This document shows positions 21,921 through 31,087 of a stretch of 64,000 nt of DNA, piece after piece (the first letter of the stretch is position 1; each line of letters starts with the position of its first letter). Source of the stretch: Gautieria morchelliformis (taxonomy: Eukaryota > Basidiomycota > Agaricomycetes > Gomphales > Gomphaceae); assembly GCA_015179125.1 (NCBI GenBank), contig WHVA01000141.1, positions 62,001-126,000 of the forward strand, given 5' to 3'. The notes under the pieces were generated by a model. It was not told the origin of the DNA. It worked only from the letters and a program-made list of their open reading frames with translations, and made no database searches. The position numbers and the translations under genes are program-made.

Positions 21921-22418
21921 TGTTGGGTGCATTTATGCTCCTGCACCAAAATCAAGCATAATATATTTGATTTGCTGTATGGTGTTTCAATCTCTTCTCA
22001 CATTGTTCTTGTACCATGCACCCATTTCTCTGATTATTTTCGAAATTTTCCAGTCATTCCTTACCTCTCCATTTCATCTTGTTATTTCTATTTTCACAAG
22101 CGGCTGCACCCAGCGGAGTCTGAAATGACTTCGATGCGCGAGCTCTTGGGCGCTAAAGGGCCAGGTAGTAGTACATGCACAGTGAGACAGATTTCCCCCT
22201 CTCTCAGTGACAACTAAATTCACTGAGAGAGGCAAGTAAATTAGTCTAGTGTTCTTTCGATTTATTGACCTAGAAATCCTCTGTAGTGAATTAATTTCTA
22301 GGTAGTGTATAATATACTTACAGTGACAACTAAATTCACTGAGAGAGTGAATTAATTTCTAGTCTATTCTTTTGAGCAAGCAGTCCATACCTACTGCCTA
22401 TAATTCCTGTCCTCTACA
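21921..22418 (+). mobile_element. Solo Copia LTR (LTR-D copy 1), 498 bp
   Basis: Starts TGTTGGGTGCATTTATGC and ends cctctaca, with the perfect 5-bp duplication catgt at 21916-21920 and 22419-22423. It contains two copies of a strong hairpin sequence (see 22198). The target site includes the ATG of the following gene, so the LTR now separates that gene from its own upstream region. Confidence 0.9.
22198..22232. other. 13-bp perfect hairpin within LTR-D
   Basis: Arms cctctctcagtga and tcactgagagagg with a 9-nt loop. A second copy of the loop and right arm (cagtgacaactaaattcact...) follows at about 22321, and the 14 bases after it repeat a piece found between the two hairpins. The same architecture occurs in LTR-D copy 2 (39052-39085) and, with a different stem, in Copia-C LTR (25227-25256). 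Confidence 0.75.
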
Positions 22419-22419
22419 C

Positions 22420-23570
22420 ATGTTGCTAGTGAATCTTTTGGAACTTTCTTCTGAGAGGCTTGAAAAAATCCTGGAGCAGTGGAAGGAGGCAGAGCACTAA
22501 AAGCATGAAGACAAGAGCGCAAAGAGCATGAAAAGCAATGGCTCAAACAAGAGTGCAAGGACCCCAATGAGCATGAATGTATAGAGTGTGAACGTGAGGA
22601 TCGCAAGCGCGAGCTCAAGCGCATAGAGTGCAAGTGGGAAGAGCATGAAGCAGAAGAAGCTGTAGAGAAACTTGTGGAAGAGCAAGCAGCAGCAGAACAG
22701 GCAGCCATGGAAAAGGTGGCTGTGGTGGAAAAGGAATGCGCAGCTGCAAAGGTATGTCTGAGATTTCATCCAGCAGAGTAGGCTGACCATTTGATCAGAA
22801 AAAATTGAGTACTGCAGAGGAGATCTCCATGTGGAGTGAATCTCCATTGGAAGAGACTCCCAGGCCCAAGAACAAGGGCAAAGGGAAGATGACCCCAGAA
22901 TGGCATGCAGCTCAGGAAGAGAAGAACCGCCAGAAGGAAGTGCACTTGGCGGTGCCCAAGAGATCGGTGCTGGAGGATGATGACCCACAAAAGGCAAGCT
23001 GCCAAGGTGGAACCTGCCTTGCATCTGGGATCTGGCTGGGAAAGCTACGGTGTGCAACCAGTGCAAGGCAAAGTGGGCTTGCATGGTCGATGGGGTCTTG
23101 ATGAAGCGGAAGAAAACTGGAGGGTCGGAGGTCGACTCGGAAAGGCCTTCTCAAGTGGCCAGGAGACCACTATCCTAGGCGATCAAGTTGAGGGGAGTTC
23201 TAGAGGGGTCAGAGGCTAGCGGAAGTGGGGTGACCGGAGAGGAGTGGACCATGAGTCTGCTCCTGGACATCACAAGGTCGCTCTGAGGTTTGCTCCAGCA
23301 AGGGGAGCAAACACTGTACATGAAGCACCATTTTTACAGTGCAGTCGTGGACCGTCTAGGGGCATTTGAAGACCATCTGGACAAGGTCATCACAGAAATG
23401 CAATGGATGCAGGAGAAGGAGGACTCGGAGGTGGCTGCGGAGGTTTCAGAGGGCGAGGTGCAAGATGTAGTGAGGTTTGTGGCATAGCATGGGGTTGGGA
23501 GAACCGAGGAACAGCTGGAGACAGATGACTGGGATGGATTTGGGGAACAAACTATGGAGGATGACTAGGG
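22420..23570 (+). pseudogene. Zn2Cys6-like gene (gene Z), decayed
   Basis: Starts MLLVNLLELSSERLEKILEQ at the ATG inside the LTR target site. A coiled-coil rich in Glu/Lys follows (ECEREDRKRELKRIECKWEE). An intron GTATGT..CTGCAG spans 22752-22817. The next exon has KNKGKGKMTPEWHAAQEEKN, then a Cys cluster read in a shifted frame (CIWDLAGKATVCNQCKAKWAC) followed by MKRKKTGGSE, and a helical C-terminal part (HHFYSAVVDRLGAFEDHLDK). The Cys spacing fits the second half of a Zn2Cys6 cluster. It is broken by a 1-bp shift near 22505, a second frame change near 23005, and stops at CAA/CAG/CGA positions. A related cluster is at 47420. Confidence 0.6.
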
Positions 23571-23689
23571 GTCAGAAGGGACTTGTAGAATAATTTCTTG
23601 GAGTGCCAGAAATAGATTAGCAACTTTTATAATTGGAATTAACTTGGTGACTTAAGGAATGAAACGGAATAGAAGGGTGGAGGTGTCGG

Positions 23690-24252
23690 AATGACTTAGT
23701 GTGCGGGAAGGGGTCCAGGCTTGGCAGGGTATGCCTTGTGGAAATCAGAGATGAGTTTAGAGGCATGGTTGAATTCCATGGTGGAAATCCAGGAAGTCTC
23801 TTTGTCCGTGTTTTTGTAGCCTGCCCACTTGACTAGGTACTGGGGTTGACAACAGTATCATTTGTCTAGCTTGGAGTTGAGAATTTCCGAGCTCTCGTAT
23901 TCCCGTTCTCTGTCAATAATGACTGGCGAAGGTGGAGGTTGTTCACAATTTGGAATAGTATTCAGAACTGATGGTTTGAGCATAGAGACATGGAATACCA
24001 GATGTACTACGCGTATGTTGTCAGGAAATCTGAGAGTGAAAGAATGACTGCTTGCCTTAGTGATGATCTCATAAGGGCCAAGATATTTTTCAGAGAGCTT
24101 CTTTAAAAGGCAAGTGGTGTGGAAGTTTTCAGCTTTGACAAAGACTTTGTCACCTATTTTGAATGCCAGTTGCGGAAGACATTTCCCATCAGTGGAAGTT
24201 TGATGTCTCTTTTGGGCAGCAGAAATGTTCCTGTAGAGGTGTTGGTGAAGTG
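23690..24252 (-). pseudogene. Chromovirus integrase C-terminus and chromodomain (minus)
   Basis: Minus-strand blocks: HQHLYRNISAAQKRHQTSTD, FKIGDKVFVKAENFHTT, LSEKYLGPYEIITKAS, VVHLVFHVSMLKPSVLNTIP, then the chromodomain QYLVKWAGYKNTDKETSW and DFHKAYPAKPGPL. This is the same family as 4346-5010. Upstream coding is cut at 24252 by an LTR in the opposite orientation. One stop separates the integrase end from the chromodomain. Confidence 0.85.
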
Positions 24253-24903
24253 TTACGACCATGCACTTCTGACTTCTGACACTCATTTCCGCTCACATTC
24301 TGACCCTCTGATAATTCTGACATTCCGCCCATTGTTTTATTCCTTTGTTCTTTCAACTCTATTACTCGGACCCACCGGACTCACCTTGTAGCACAGCAAG
24401 ACCATATCATATGTCCGGTCCCCTTTGGAATCTCACTGTTTCTTTATGTCAGATATGCTTTCCGACCCCTTGTTCTTTTGCCATTGTTCTACCCTACCCT
24501 GCACCCCCCCTTGTAGTCCCCTTGTTCCCAATTAGTTAGTTACCCTATATGTCTATCTGACTTCCACTCCCTCCAAAATTTGCTTAGTACTACTCCATTA
24601 CATGTTGTCTCAGCTCTTTGTATAAAACCCCCTCATGTATGCTCACTATTCTGCAATCAGATAATTGCCTTCAATATGTGATTTCCTTCGCTCTATCTTC
24701 TGTTCTTAGCACAGCGAGTTTTGGAAGACCTCTGTCTCTCCACCTTCCACCTTCCACCTTCCAACTCAGTTTCCGACTCAAGTTCTGACTTCTGTTTAGT
24801 TCAATACCTTCCGACTTCCGACTCTCGATCCAAAATACTTAAGATGATAGTTCATTGGGGGGGCAACATATAAGTTGAAGCTGTTGTCCTTTCTAGTTCC
24901 AAC
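24253..24903 (+). mobile_element. LTR-F copy, truncated by Copia-C insertion
   Basis: Begins TGTTACGACC and contains tataaaaccccctcatgt (TATA box). It runs to gttcc-aac at 24903, where Copia-C starts. Compared with the complete copy at 25994-26715 its last 30 or so bases are missing; they should lie beyond Copia-C but are not found after Gypsy-B. It interrupts the minus-strand chromovirus integrase. Confidence 0.8.
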
Positions 24904-25446
24904 TGTTGGGTGCATATGTGCACCAGACTTCAAACCTAACATTTCTGTTGTTCTTTCTTTCGATTTTGACCTGAAACTATGCTGACATTCATTCTATGCC
25001 TTACACAATTTTCTTTGATTTTTTTTGAAGCTGTATTACTACTCTTTTCATGTTCTGTCCAACCGACCCTTTGTGGGTGGTTGTGGACAAGTTTCCTTTT
25101 TGAGCTGCAGCTGTTCACTAATGCGTTACATTCTATGGGCACTTAGCGCGGCACACCAGTGTCTTATGGGCGCTTAAGTGCCGGAACTTTGTATATGCAA
25201 GTGAAACAAGCCCATGCGCAGCCTCCCCTCCTCAGTGTTGACTATCACTGAGGAGGTGAGTTTAATAGTGTACTTTCGTAGTATATAACTGAAAAAACAT
25301 GTAGAACATTAAATAGGTAGCTTTCCTTTATATTACTAGTGTTGACTATCACTGAGGAGAACATTAAATAGTTTATTAATCTCCTGCAAGTCCCATCGTT
25401 CATATCTGGCATATAACCTCCTACTTGCCCAAACCAAGTTTCTACA
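24904..25446 (+). mobile_element. Copia-C 5' LTR, 543 bp
   Basis: Starts TGTTGGGTGCATATGTGCAC and ends gtttctaca. It is followed at 25447 by ca and the putative primer-binding site. The first 260 bp are nearly identical to the truncated 3' LTR at 30400-30659. It contains the hairpin 25227-25256 and its partial repeat at about 25341. Confidence 0.85.
25227..25256. other. 11-bp hairpin within Copia-C LTR
   Basis: Arms cctcctcagtg / cactgaggagg with the 8-nt loop ttgactat. The loop and right arm recur at about 25341-25360, again followed by a short repeat (aacattaaatag). The stem sequence differs from LTR-D but pairing is kept. Confidence 0.7.
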
Positions 25447-25448
25447 CA

Positions 25449-25460
25449 GTTATGGGCCCC
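25449..25460 (+). promoter_or_regulatory. Putative Copia-C primer-binding site
   Basis: gttatgggcccc lies 2 nt after the LTR end. The same ggttatgggcccc follows the LTR of the minus Copia-G (about 50763-50775). Conservation between two Copia families next to the LTR supports a tRNA-priming role; which tRNA cannot be told here. Confidence 0.5.
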
Positions 25461-25529
25461 GGAGAACAATCTACAAAGGTGCTAGGAGTGGAGAAGCTTG
25501 CCACAGATAGAAGTAATTTACCATTATAG

Positions 25530-25993
25530 CGTGCAACCCTCCAAAGCTATTTCGAGTCGAAGAATCTATTGAGACACATAGAGGGGGTTGCTGTTAAGCC
25601 CCCTGATCCTCCAACATTCCCTGTTGGCCATACTCTCACTGATGTGGAGGAGGCACAAGTGGATAAAGCAGAGGAGAAACTCGAAAAATACCTTGCTAGA
25701 GAAGGCCAGGTGAAGACTCAGATCATGCTCTCTGTGTCAGAGTCATTGGCTCTGATGCTTCAGAAGAAGACAGCAAAAGAAGTCTGGGATACATTGGTTG
25801 TTGAAATAACCAAGAAGCCCAAGATGGTCCTCATGAATCTCCAAAGACAGCTTCGAAATATTAAATGTGCCAAAAATGGAGACTTGAGAGAACACTTGGA
25901 TAAGGCCCAAGGTTTATATGCTCGTCTCAATGATATGGGAGCCAAGATATCAGAATCTGAGTTTATGAACATCATACTTGCCTCATTACCACC
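25530..25993 (+). pseudogene. Copia-C gag, first part
   Basis: Frame containing TLQSYFESKNLLRHIEGVAV, VWDTLVVEITKKPKMVLMNL and DLREHLDKAQGLYARLNDMG, ending at the codons for ILASLPP where an LTR has inserted. This is the UBN2-type gag domain. A TAG stands before RATLQ, and no ATG is seen at the expected start. Confidence 0.8.
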
Positions 25994-26715
25994 TGTTACG
26001 TATCGGAATTCCTGGAGGTCGGAACTGGAAAGGACAACGGCTTCAACTTATGTGTTGCGCCCCTGATGAACTACCATCCTAAGCATTTCGGAATTGACTT
26101 GCGGATATCGGAGAAGGTGGAAGTTGGGAACAGAGTACTGAGGTTGAGGGTCAAGGGTCGGAGAACAAAGGTTGGAGGAGGCGGAAGAGGCGGAGGACAG
26201 AGGTTCGAGGAGGGAGACAAGACTAGCAAAACTCGCTGTGCTAAGAACAGGAGACAGTGCGAAGGGAATCACGTATCGAAGTCGATTATCTGATTGCAGA
26301 ACGGAGACATACATGAGGGGGTTTTATACAAAGAGCAGAAGCAACAGGTAATGGTATGATACTAAGCAAATTCTGGAGAGTGCGGGAATCGGATAGACAT
26401 ACGGGGCAAGTAACTAATGTGGAACAATAGGATGACAAGGGGGGTGCAGGATAGGGTAAGTACAATGGCAAAGAATAAGGTGAGTAAGTACAATAGGCAT
26501 CGGAAGAAACGGAACTACGGAAATGGTATCTTGCTGTGCTCAGGGTCGAGTATGGGGGCTGGTATCTGGAGGTGGCCAGGGGTACTGAAAGAACAAGGGG
26601 TCGAGGTAGAGGGTTGCAGATGTTGTGGATGTCGGAATAGAGTCGGAGGTGGTGCGGAGGTGGTGCGGGGGATATGCGGAGGTGGCGGAGATGGTTGATC
26701 GGAACAGTCGTAACA
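25994..26715 (-). mobile_element. Solo LTR-F, 722 bp, inside Copia-C gag
   Basis: Ends tgttacg..cgtaaca with the 5-bp duplication ccacc (25989-25993, 26716-26720). In minus orientation it carries TATAAAACCCCC (about 26317-26330) and matches 24253-24903. Removing it with one ccacc restores the gag frame (..ASLPP | YELVMNAL..). Confidence 0.9.
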
Positions 26716-27500
26716 CCACCCTCCTATGAGTTGGTGATGAATGCCCTTACTACTTCTCTTGAAGAATGTGGAAAGCCATTAGTTCCTGATGATATTATCA
26801 GGGCACTGAAGGCTCAATATGATAGGTGAAAGACTTTGTCTATTTCTCAGGAGGAACAAGTATTTGTGGGCACATCTACCAAGGCCAAGGAGGTGCAGAT
26901 AACTTGCGCAAACTGTAAAAAGCCCGGACACTTTATTGAGAACTGTTGGGCTAAAGGAGGTGGAAAAGAAGGCCAGGGACCGAGACAGAAGAAGAAGTCC
27001 AATTCGAAGAAAAAGAAAGGGAAGGCAAAAGCAAACATAGCTGAAGAAACCTCCTCTGAAGAGAAGGATGAGAGCCCTATTGCATTTGCCAACTTCGAGT
27101 GTTTGGCATTAGGCAAAGGCTCATCTGAAGCTATTGTGATGCCTCACAAGAGTTTGCTGAGGAACTACTGCCCTTTTTCACAGCCGAGGACAATTCAAGC
27201 AGCAGACAAAGGTGCTTTTGATGCCTTTGGTCAAGGCTTGCTTGTATTATCCAGTAAGGCTAGTGATGAGACAGTCGAAATAACATTGAAGGACATGTTA
27301 TATGCATCCAAAATCGCCTTCACCCTTGTCACTATCGGCCGGTGCAATGATGCAGGCTACCAGACGAAGATCACCAACCAAGAATGTTGTACATCGAATT
27401 CTACTGGGAAGCTGCTGATGAAAGCGCCGAAATTAAATGGACTACACAGACTAGATCTCCAACAGCCTGAAAATAAAACCTACAGTGCTTTTCAGCCATA
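26716..27500 (+). pseudogene. Copia-C gag end, zinc knuckle and protease remnant
   Basis: Continues YELVMNALTTSLEECGKPL, a TGA, then the knuckle CANCKKPGHFIENCW (CCHC), a Lys-rich run, and a decayed protease region around IVMPHKSLLRNYCPF and QAADKGAFDAFGQG. The usual D-S/T-G catalytic triad is not visible where expected (before MPHKSLL), so the protease is damaged. Ends at a TAG after SAFQP. Confidence 0.8.
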
Positions 27501-27515
27501 GAAATTCACAAAAAG

Positions 27516-28340
27516 ATGGGGCATATATCTTACAAGACTCTGAAATATTTGCTCGATCATAACATGGCTCTAGGCATTGACAAGAGCTCTATAGGTGACA
27601 AGATAACTTGTGATGTGTGTATCCAATCAAAGATGACACGCAAGTCTCTTCCGAAGGAACCCAGAGACCGAGCATCAAAGTTTGGTGATCGGATTTATTC
27701 AGATGTCTGGGACCCTCAAGACACCTCACGATCGATAAAAAGGCCTACTACGTCTCTTTTATTGATGACTACTCAAGAGAATCACTAGTCTACTTGATGG
27801 CAACCAAGGGAGAAACCTTCTCGAAGTACAAGCTCTATGAAGCAATGATGCTTCGTCAGAGAAATGTGCACATTAAAGCACTTGTCTCTGATCAAGGGGG
27901 TGAATATACAAGCTCAGAGTTCGAACAATATTTGGCAAAACAAGGCACAAAACATCGTTTAACAGTCCATGACACCCCAGAATCCAATGGTGTCACAGAA
28001 TGTTTGAATTGTACTCTCGTTGAGAGAACTTGTGCCATGATATTTGAATCAAGTTTATCCAAGAATCTTTGGGGATATGCGATTCAACATGCCAATTATA
28101 TCAAGAATCGGACGCATACAAGAGCTCTACCAGACAAAATTCCCTATGAAATGATTCATCCAGTAAAACCTGATCTCTGGGATATTCATACCTGGGGAGA
28201 AGAGGTGTATGTGAAGATAAAACAGGGAGACAAACTGTTACCTTGAGCCAAGAAAGCCAGATGGCTAGGCTTCTCAGGACAGAGCAACGGCCATTGCATT
28301 TATTGGCCAGATTCACACAAGGTCTCGGTGGAGAGAAATG
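27516..28340 (+). pseudogene. Copia-C integrase
   Basis: Blocks: MGHISYKTLKYLLDHN, CDVCIQSKMTRKSLP (CC half), YSDVWDP (first D), VSFIDDYSRE in another frame, VSDQGGEYTSSEF (second D), ESNGVTECLNCTLVERT (E). Then SLSKNLWGYAIQHANYIKNR, and WLGFSGQSNGHCIYWPDSHK after a TGA at 28244. At least one frame change near 27750 and two stops. Confidence 0.85.
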
Positions 28341-28790
28341 TTCTATTCATTGAAGGGACTAAACCTGAGGTAGTCCCAATCATTTCCACTGAAGAACCTG
28401 CCCTATCTATGCCCAGAACTATTCAGCAGGCCAAACCGCTACCATCAGTAATGCCAGCACTTAAGCCAGTGCCTATTTTGACTGAAGAAGGCGAAGTTGA
28501 AAGAATTATAGAAGTCGCTCCAGAGGAAAAGCTTGAAGTGCTGCAACCTGGTCAAAGGGTTATTGAAAGAGTCCCAGAAGCTCAATTACCCAGGAGAAGC
28601 AAAAGGATTCACCTCCAACAAGTGCAGCCACCTTACATGGTCCCATTACTAGATCTCAATCTAGTAAACAAGCCAGCGAGTATGTAACTATGCTAGCTTA
28701 TGAGGGCCATTATGGGGATATTTGAGATGTTCTCGAACAGGATTCAACCTCTGAAGGCAGCAGCATCAATACCAATGATTATGCTGTCAG
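28341..28790 (+). pseudogene. Copia-C linker between integrase and RT
   Basis: Acidic/Pro-rich frame including KPLPSVMPALKPVPILTEEG and LPRRSKRIHLQQ, ending at a TAA at 28686. It is the usual low-conservation bridge of Copia polyproteins; no catalytic motif is expected or seen. Confidence 0.7.
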
Positions 28791-29870
28791 TGTGACATCT
28801 ACCACTGATAAGGACTATATTGCAACGGTATATAATCGAAATCTGGTTGAACCAGTGAATGCAGATGAAGCATTAAATGACCCAATATGGAAGGAGTCAA
28901 TGGATAAAGAGTATAATGCTCTAATTGACAAGAATGTATGGGAAGTAGTCAAACCACCATCAGATGCCAATATTGTAGGTAACTGATGGGTTTTCCTCTG
29001 GAAACGTGATCCTCAAGGAAATCCCATCACACCTAAGTCATGGATGGTTGCCCAAGGCTTCACACAAAGCTTTGGAGTTGATTATGATGAAACCTACTCT
29101 CCTGTTGCACGACTCAGCTCCTTATGGGTCATATGCACAATTGCAGCCAGAAACGATTGGCCTATACATCAAATGGACGTAGATTATGCCTACCTCAATG
29201 CGACACTGCCTGAACTTATCTATATGAAACAGCCGTATGGATATGAGAGTGAGAATACAGATGAGGTGCTCCTGCTCAAGAAAGCCCTATATGGGCTAAA
29301 GTAATCTGGAAGGGAATGGTATAAATGTCTAAGCAGTGAATTTATGAAGCTAGGATTCACGAAATCAGCTTCTGATGCAGCTGTATTTTATAGACGAGAT
29401 GCCAGAGGCCATGCAATCATTATGACAGCAGTTGATGACCTGGCTATCACTGCTGAAAACCAGTCGACTCTCGATGGAGTAAAAGATAGTCTCAAACAGG
29501 TCTTTAGTATGAAATATCTGGGTGAGATACACTGGTTACTCAATCTCAAAATCGAGAGAGACTGGGAAAACAAGACAATCTCGATTTCTCAACCTGCATA
29601 CATTGAGAAAATCCTCAAGCACTTCAATCTAGAAGACGCCAAACCATGTCATACACCTCTGGACCCAAATATAAAGCTATCAAAAGACCAATCCCCTTAA
29701 ACTGGGCAAGGAAAGAATGCCATGGTGAAGATGCCATATAGCAAGCAATCGGATCACTCATGTGGGCAGCAGTAGCCACTCGACCGGACATTGCATTTGC
29801 AGTGTCACTACTATCTCAATTCCTCGAAAATCCAGGTGGAACACATTGGACTGCAGTCAAATGAGTCTTT
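28791..29870 (+). pseudogene. Copia-C reverse transcriptase
   Basis: Blocks: WKESMDKEYNALIDKNVWEV, a TGA, WVFLWKRDPQGNPI, FGVDYDETYSPVARLSSL, HQMDVDYAYLNATLPELIYM (catalytic D), LLKKALYGLK followed by TAA, TAVDDLAITAEN (the normal DD), KYLGEIHWLLNLKIERD, and TPLDPNIKLSKDQSP followed by TAA. All four stops can arise by one C-to-T change from CGA or CAA. Confidence 0.85.
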
Positions 29871-30392
29871 AAATATTTGAAGACTATGAAAGACTACAAG
29901 TTAACGCTTGGAAAGAATCGAGAAGGACTGGTTGGTTATGCAGATGCTGATTGGGCTTCGCAAGAGCATAGGCATTCTTATTCGGCTTATGTTTTTCAGA
30001 TTGATGGAGGGACTGTATCATGGAGTTGCCAGAAGCAATCCATCGTAGCCCTCTCATCAACTGAAGCCGAATTCATTGCCTTAACTCATGCGAGCAAAGA
30101 GGCTCTATGGATGCGCCATCTCATCTCTGAAATATTCCAACCACTGAATTCACCAGTCGAAATCTTTTCAGACAATCAATCTGCCATTACAATTGCCTAT
30201 GGCAATCAACAACATGCTAGGATGAAGCATTTCGACATTTGTTTGTATTTCATTCAAGATACAATTGAAAACAAAGAAGTTACAATCGAATATTTGCCAA
30301 CAGATCAAATGCTGGCAGATATTCTCACCAAAGGATTACCAAATCCACGGGTCAAAATGCTCAATGAAAAACTCAGTATATATTATGTTTGA
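29871..30392 (+). pseudogene. Copia-C RNase H and C-terminus
   Basis: An open stretch of 171 codons: GYADADWASQEHRHS (D), ALSSTEAEFIALTHASKEAL (E), IFSDNQSAITIA (D), then EYLPTDQMLADILTKGLP and a TGA. The domain itself is intact; only the upstream polyprotein is broken (a TGA before VFKYLK at 29862). Confidence 0.85.
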
Positions 30393-30399
30393 GGGGGCG
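30390..30399 (+). promoter_or_regulatory. Copia-C polypurine tract
   Basis: tgagggggcg directly abuts the 3' LTR start at 30400, as expected for plus-strand priming. Confidence 0.7.
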
Positions 30400-30659
30400 T
30401 GTTGGGTGCATATGTGCACCAGACTTCAAACCTAACGTTTCTGTTGTTCTTTCTTTCGATTTTGACCTGAAACTATGCTGACATTTATTCTATGCCTTAC
30501 ACAATTTTCTTTGATTTTTTTTCGAAGCTGTATTACTACTCTTTTCATGTTCTGTCCAACCAACCCTTTGTGGGTGGTTGTGGACAAGTTTCCTTTTTGA
30601 GCTGCAGCTGTTCACTAATGTATTACGTTCTATGGGCACTTAGCATGGCACACCAGTGT
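30400..30659 (+). mobile_element. Copia-C 3' LTR, truncated
   Basis: Begins TGTTGGGTGCATATGTGCAC and matches the first 260 of 543 bp of the 5' LTR, stopping at caccagtgt where a Gypsy LTR begins. The remaining 280 bp are not found on the far side of Gypsy-B. Confidence 0.85.
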
Positions 30660-30874
30660 TGTAAATAACCCGTGTATCTACATGTACAATAGTTATTACA
30701 TAATCCCAGTGGGCCCCTTAGGGACCCACTGTATAGTTTATGCGTGGGAACCGGCCAGCAGTCCCCATTGCATCTTACTCTTACCTGTCACTACGTAGCA
30801 TTCAGAATACCACTCATTGGTCAAGTTCTGTTGTGCCCTTGTGATGCAAGGTCTTAAGATCGACATCCTTTACA
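30660..30874 (+). mobile_element. Gypsy-B 5' LTR, 215 bp
   Basis: TGTAAATAACC..cctttaca, inserted in the Copia-C 3' LTR. Blocks cagtgggccccttagggacc and cactacgtagcattcagaat are shared with 21676-21884 and, inverted, with 38434-38649. It is followed by cctttttgaactatcc, the start of the internal region. Confidence 0.85.
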
Positions 30875-31087
30875 CCTTTTTGAACTATCCTGCGGTTGAT
30901 CGCCACGTGACCAACCGATAGTGGATTCGAAGCAATCTTGAAAAAGATCACTGCGTCAACGACTAAACATTGTTGAGACCCTCCAGTAGACCTTCTACTG
31001 TCGGCTGGGAGCATGATGATTCCACACAGTCGAAGACGGACATGAGCGACGAGCTCGAGGTCCACGCCCCAGGTGCAGCCCAGCGAC

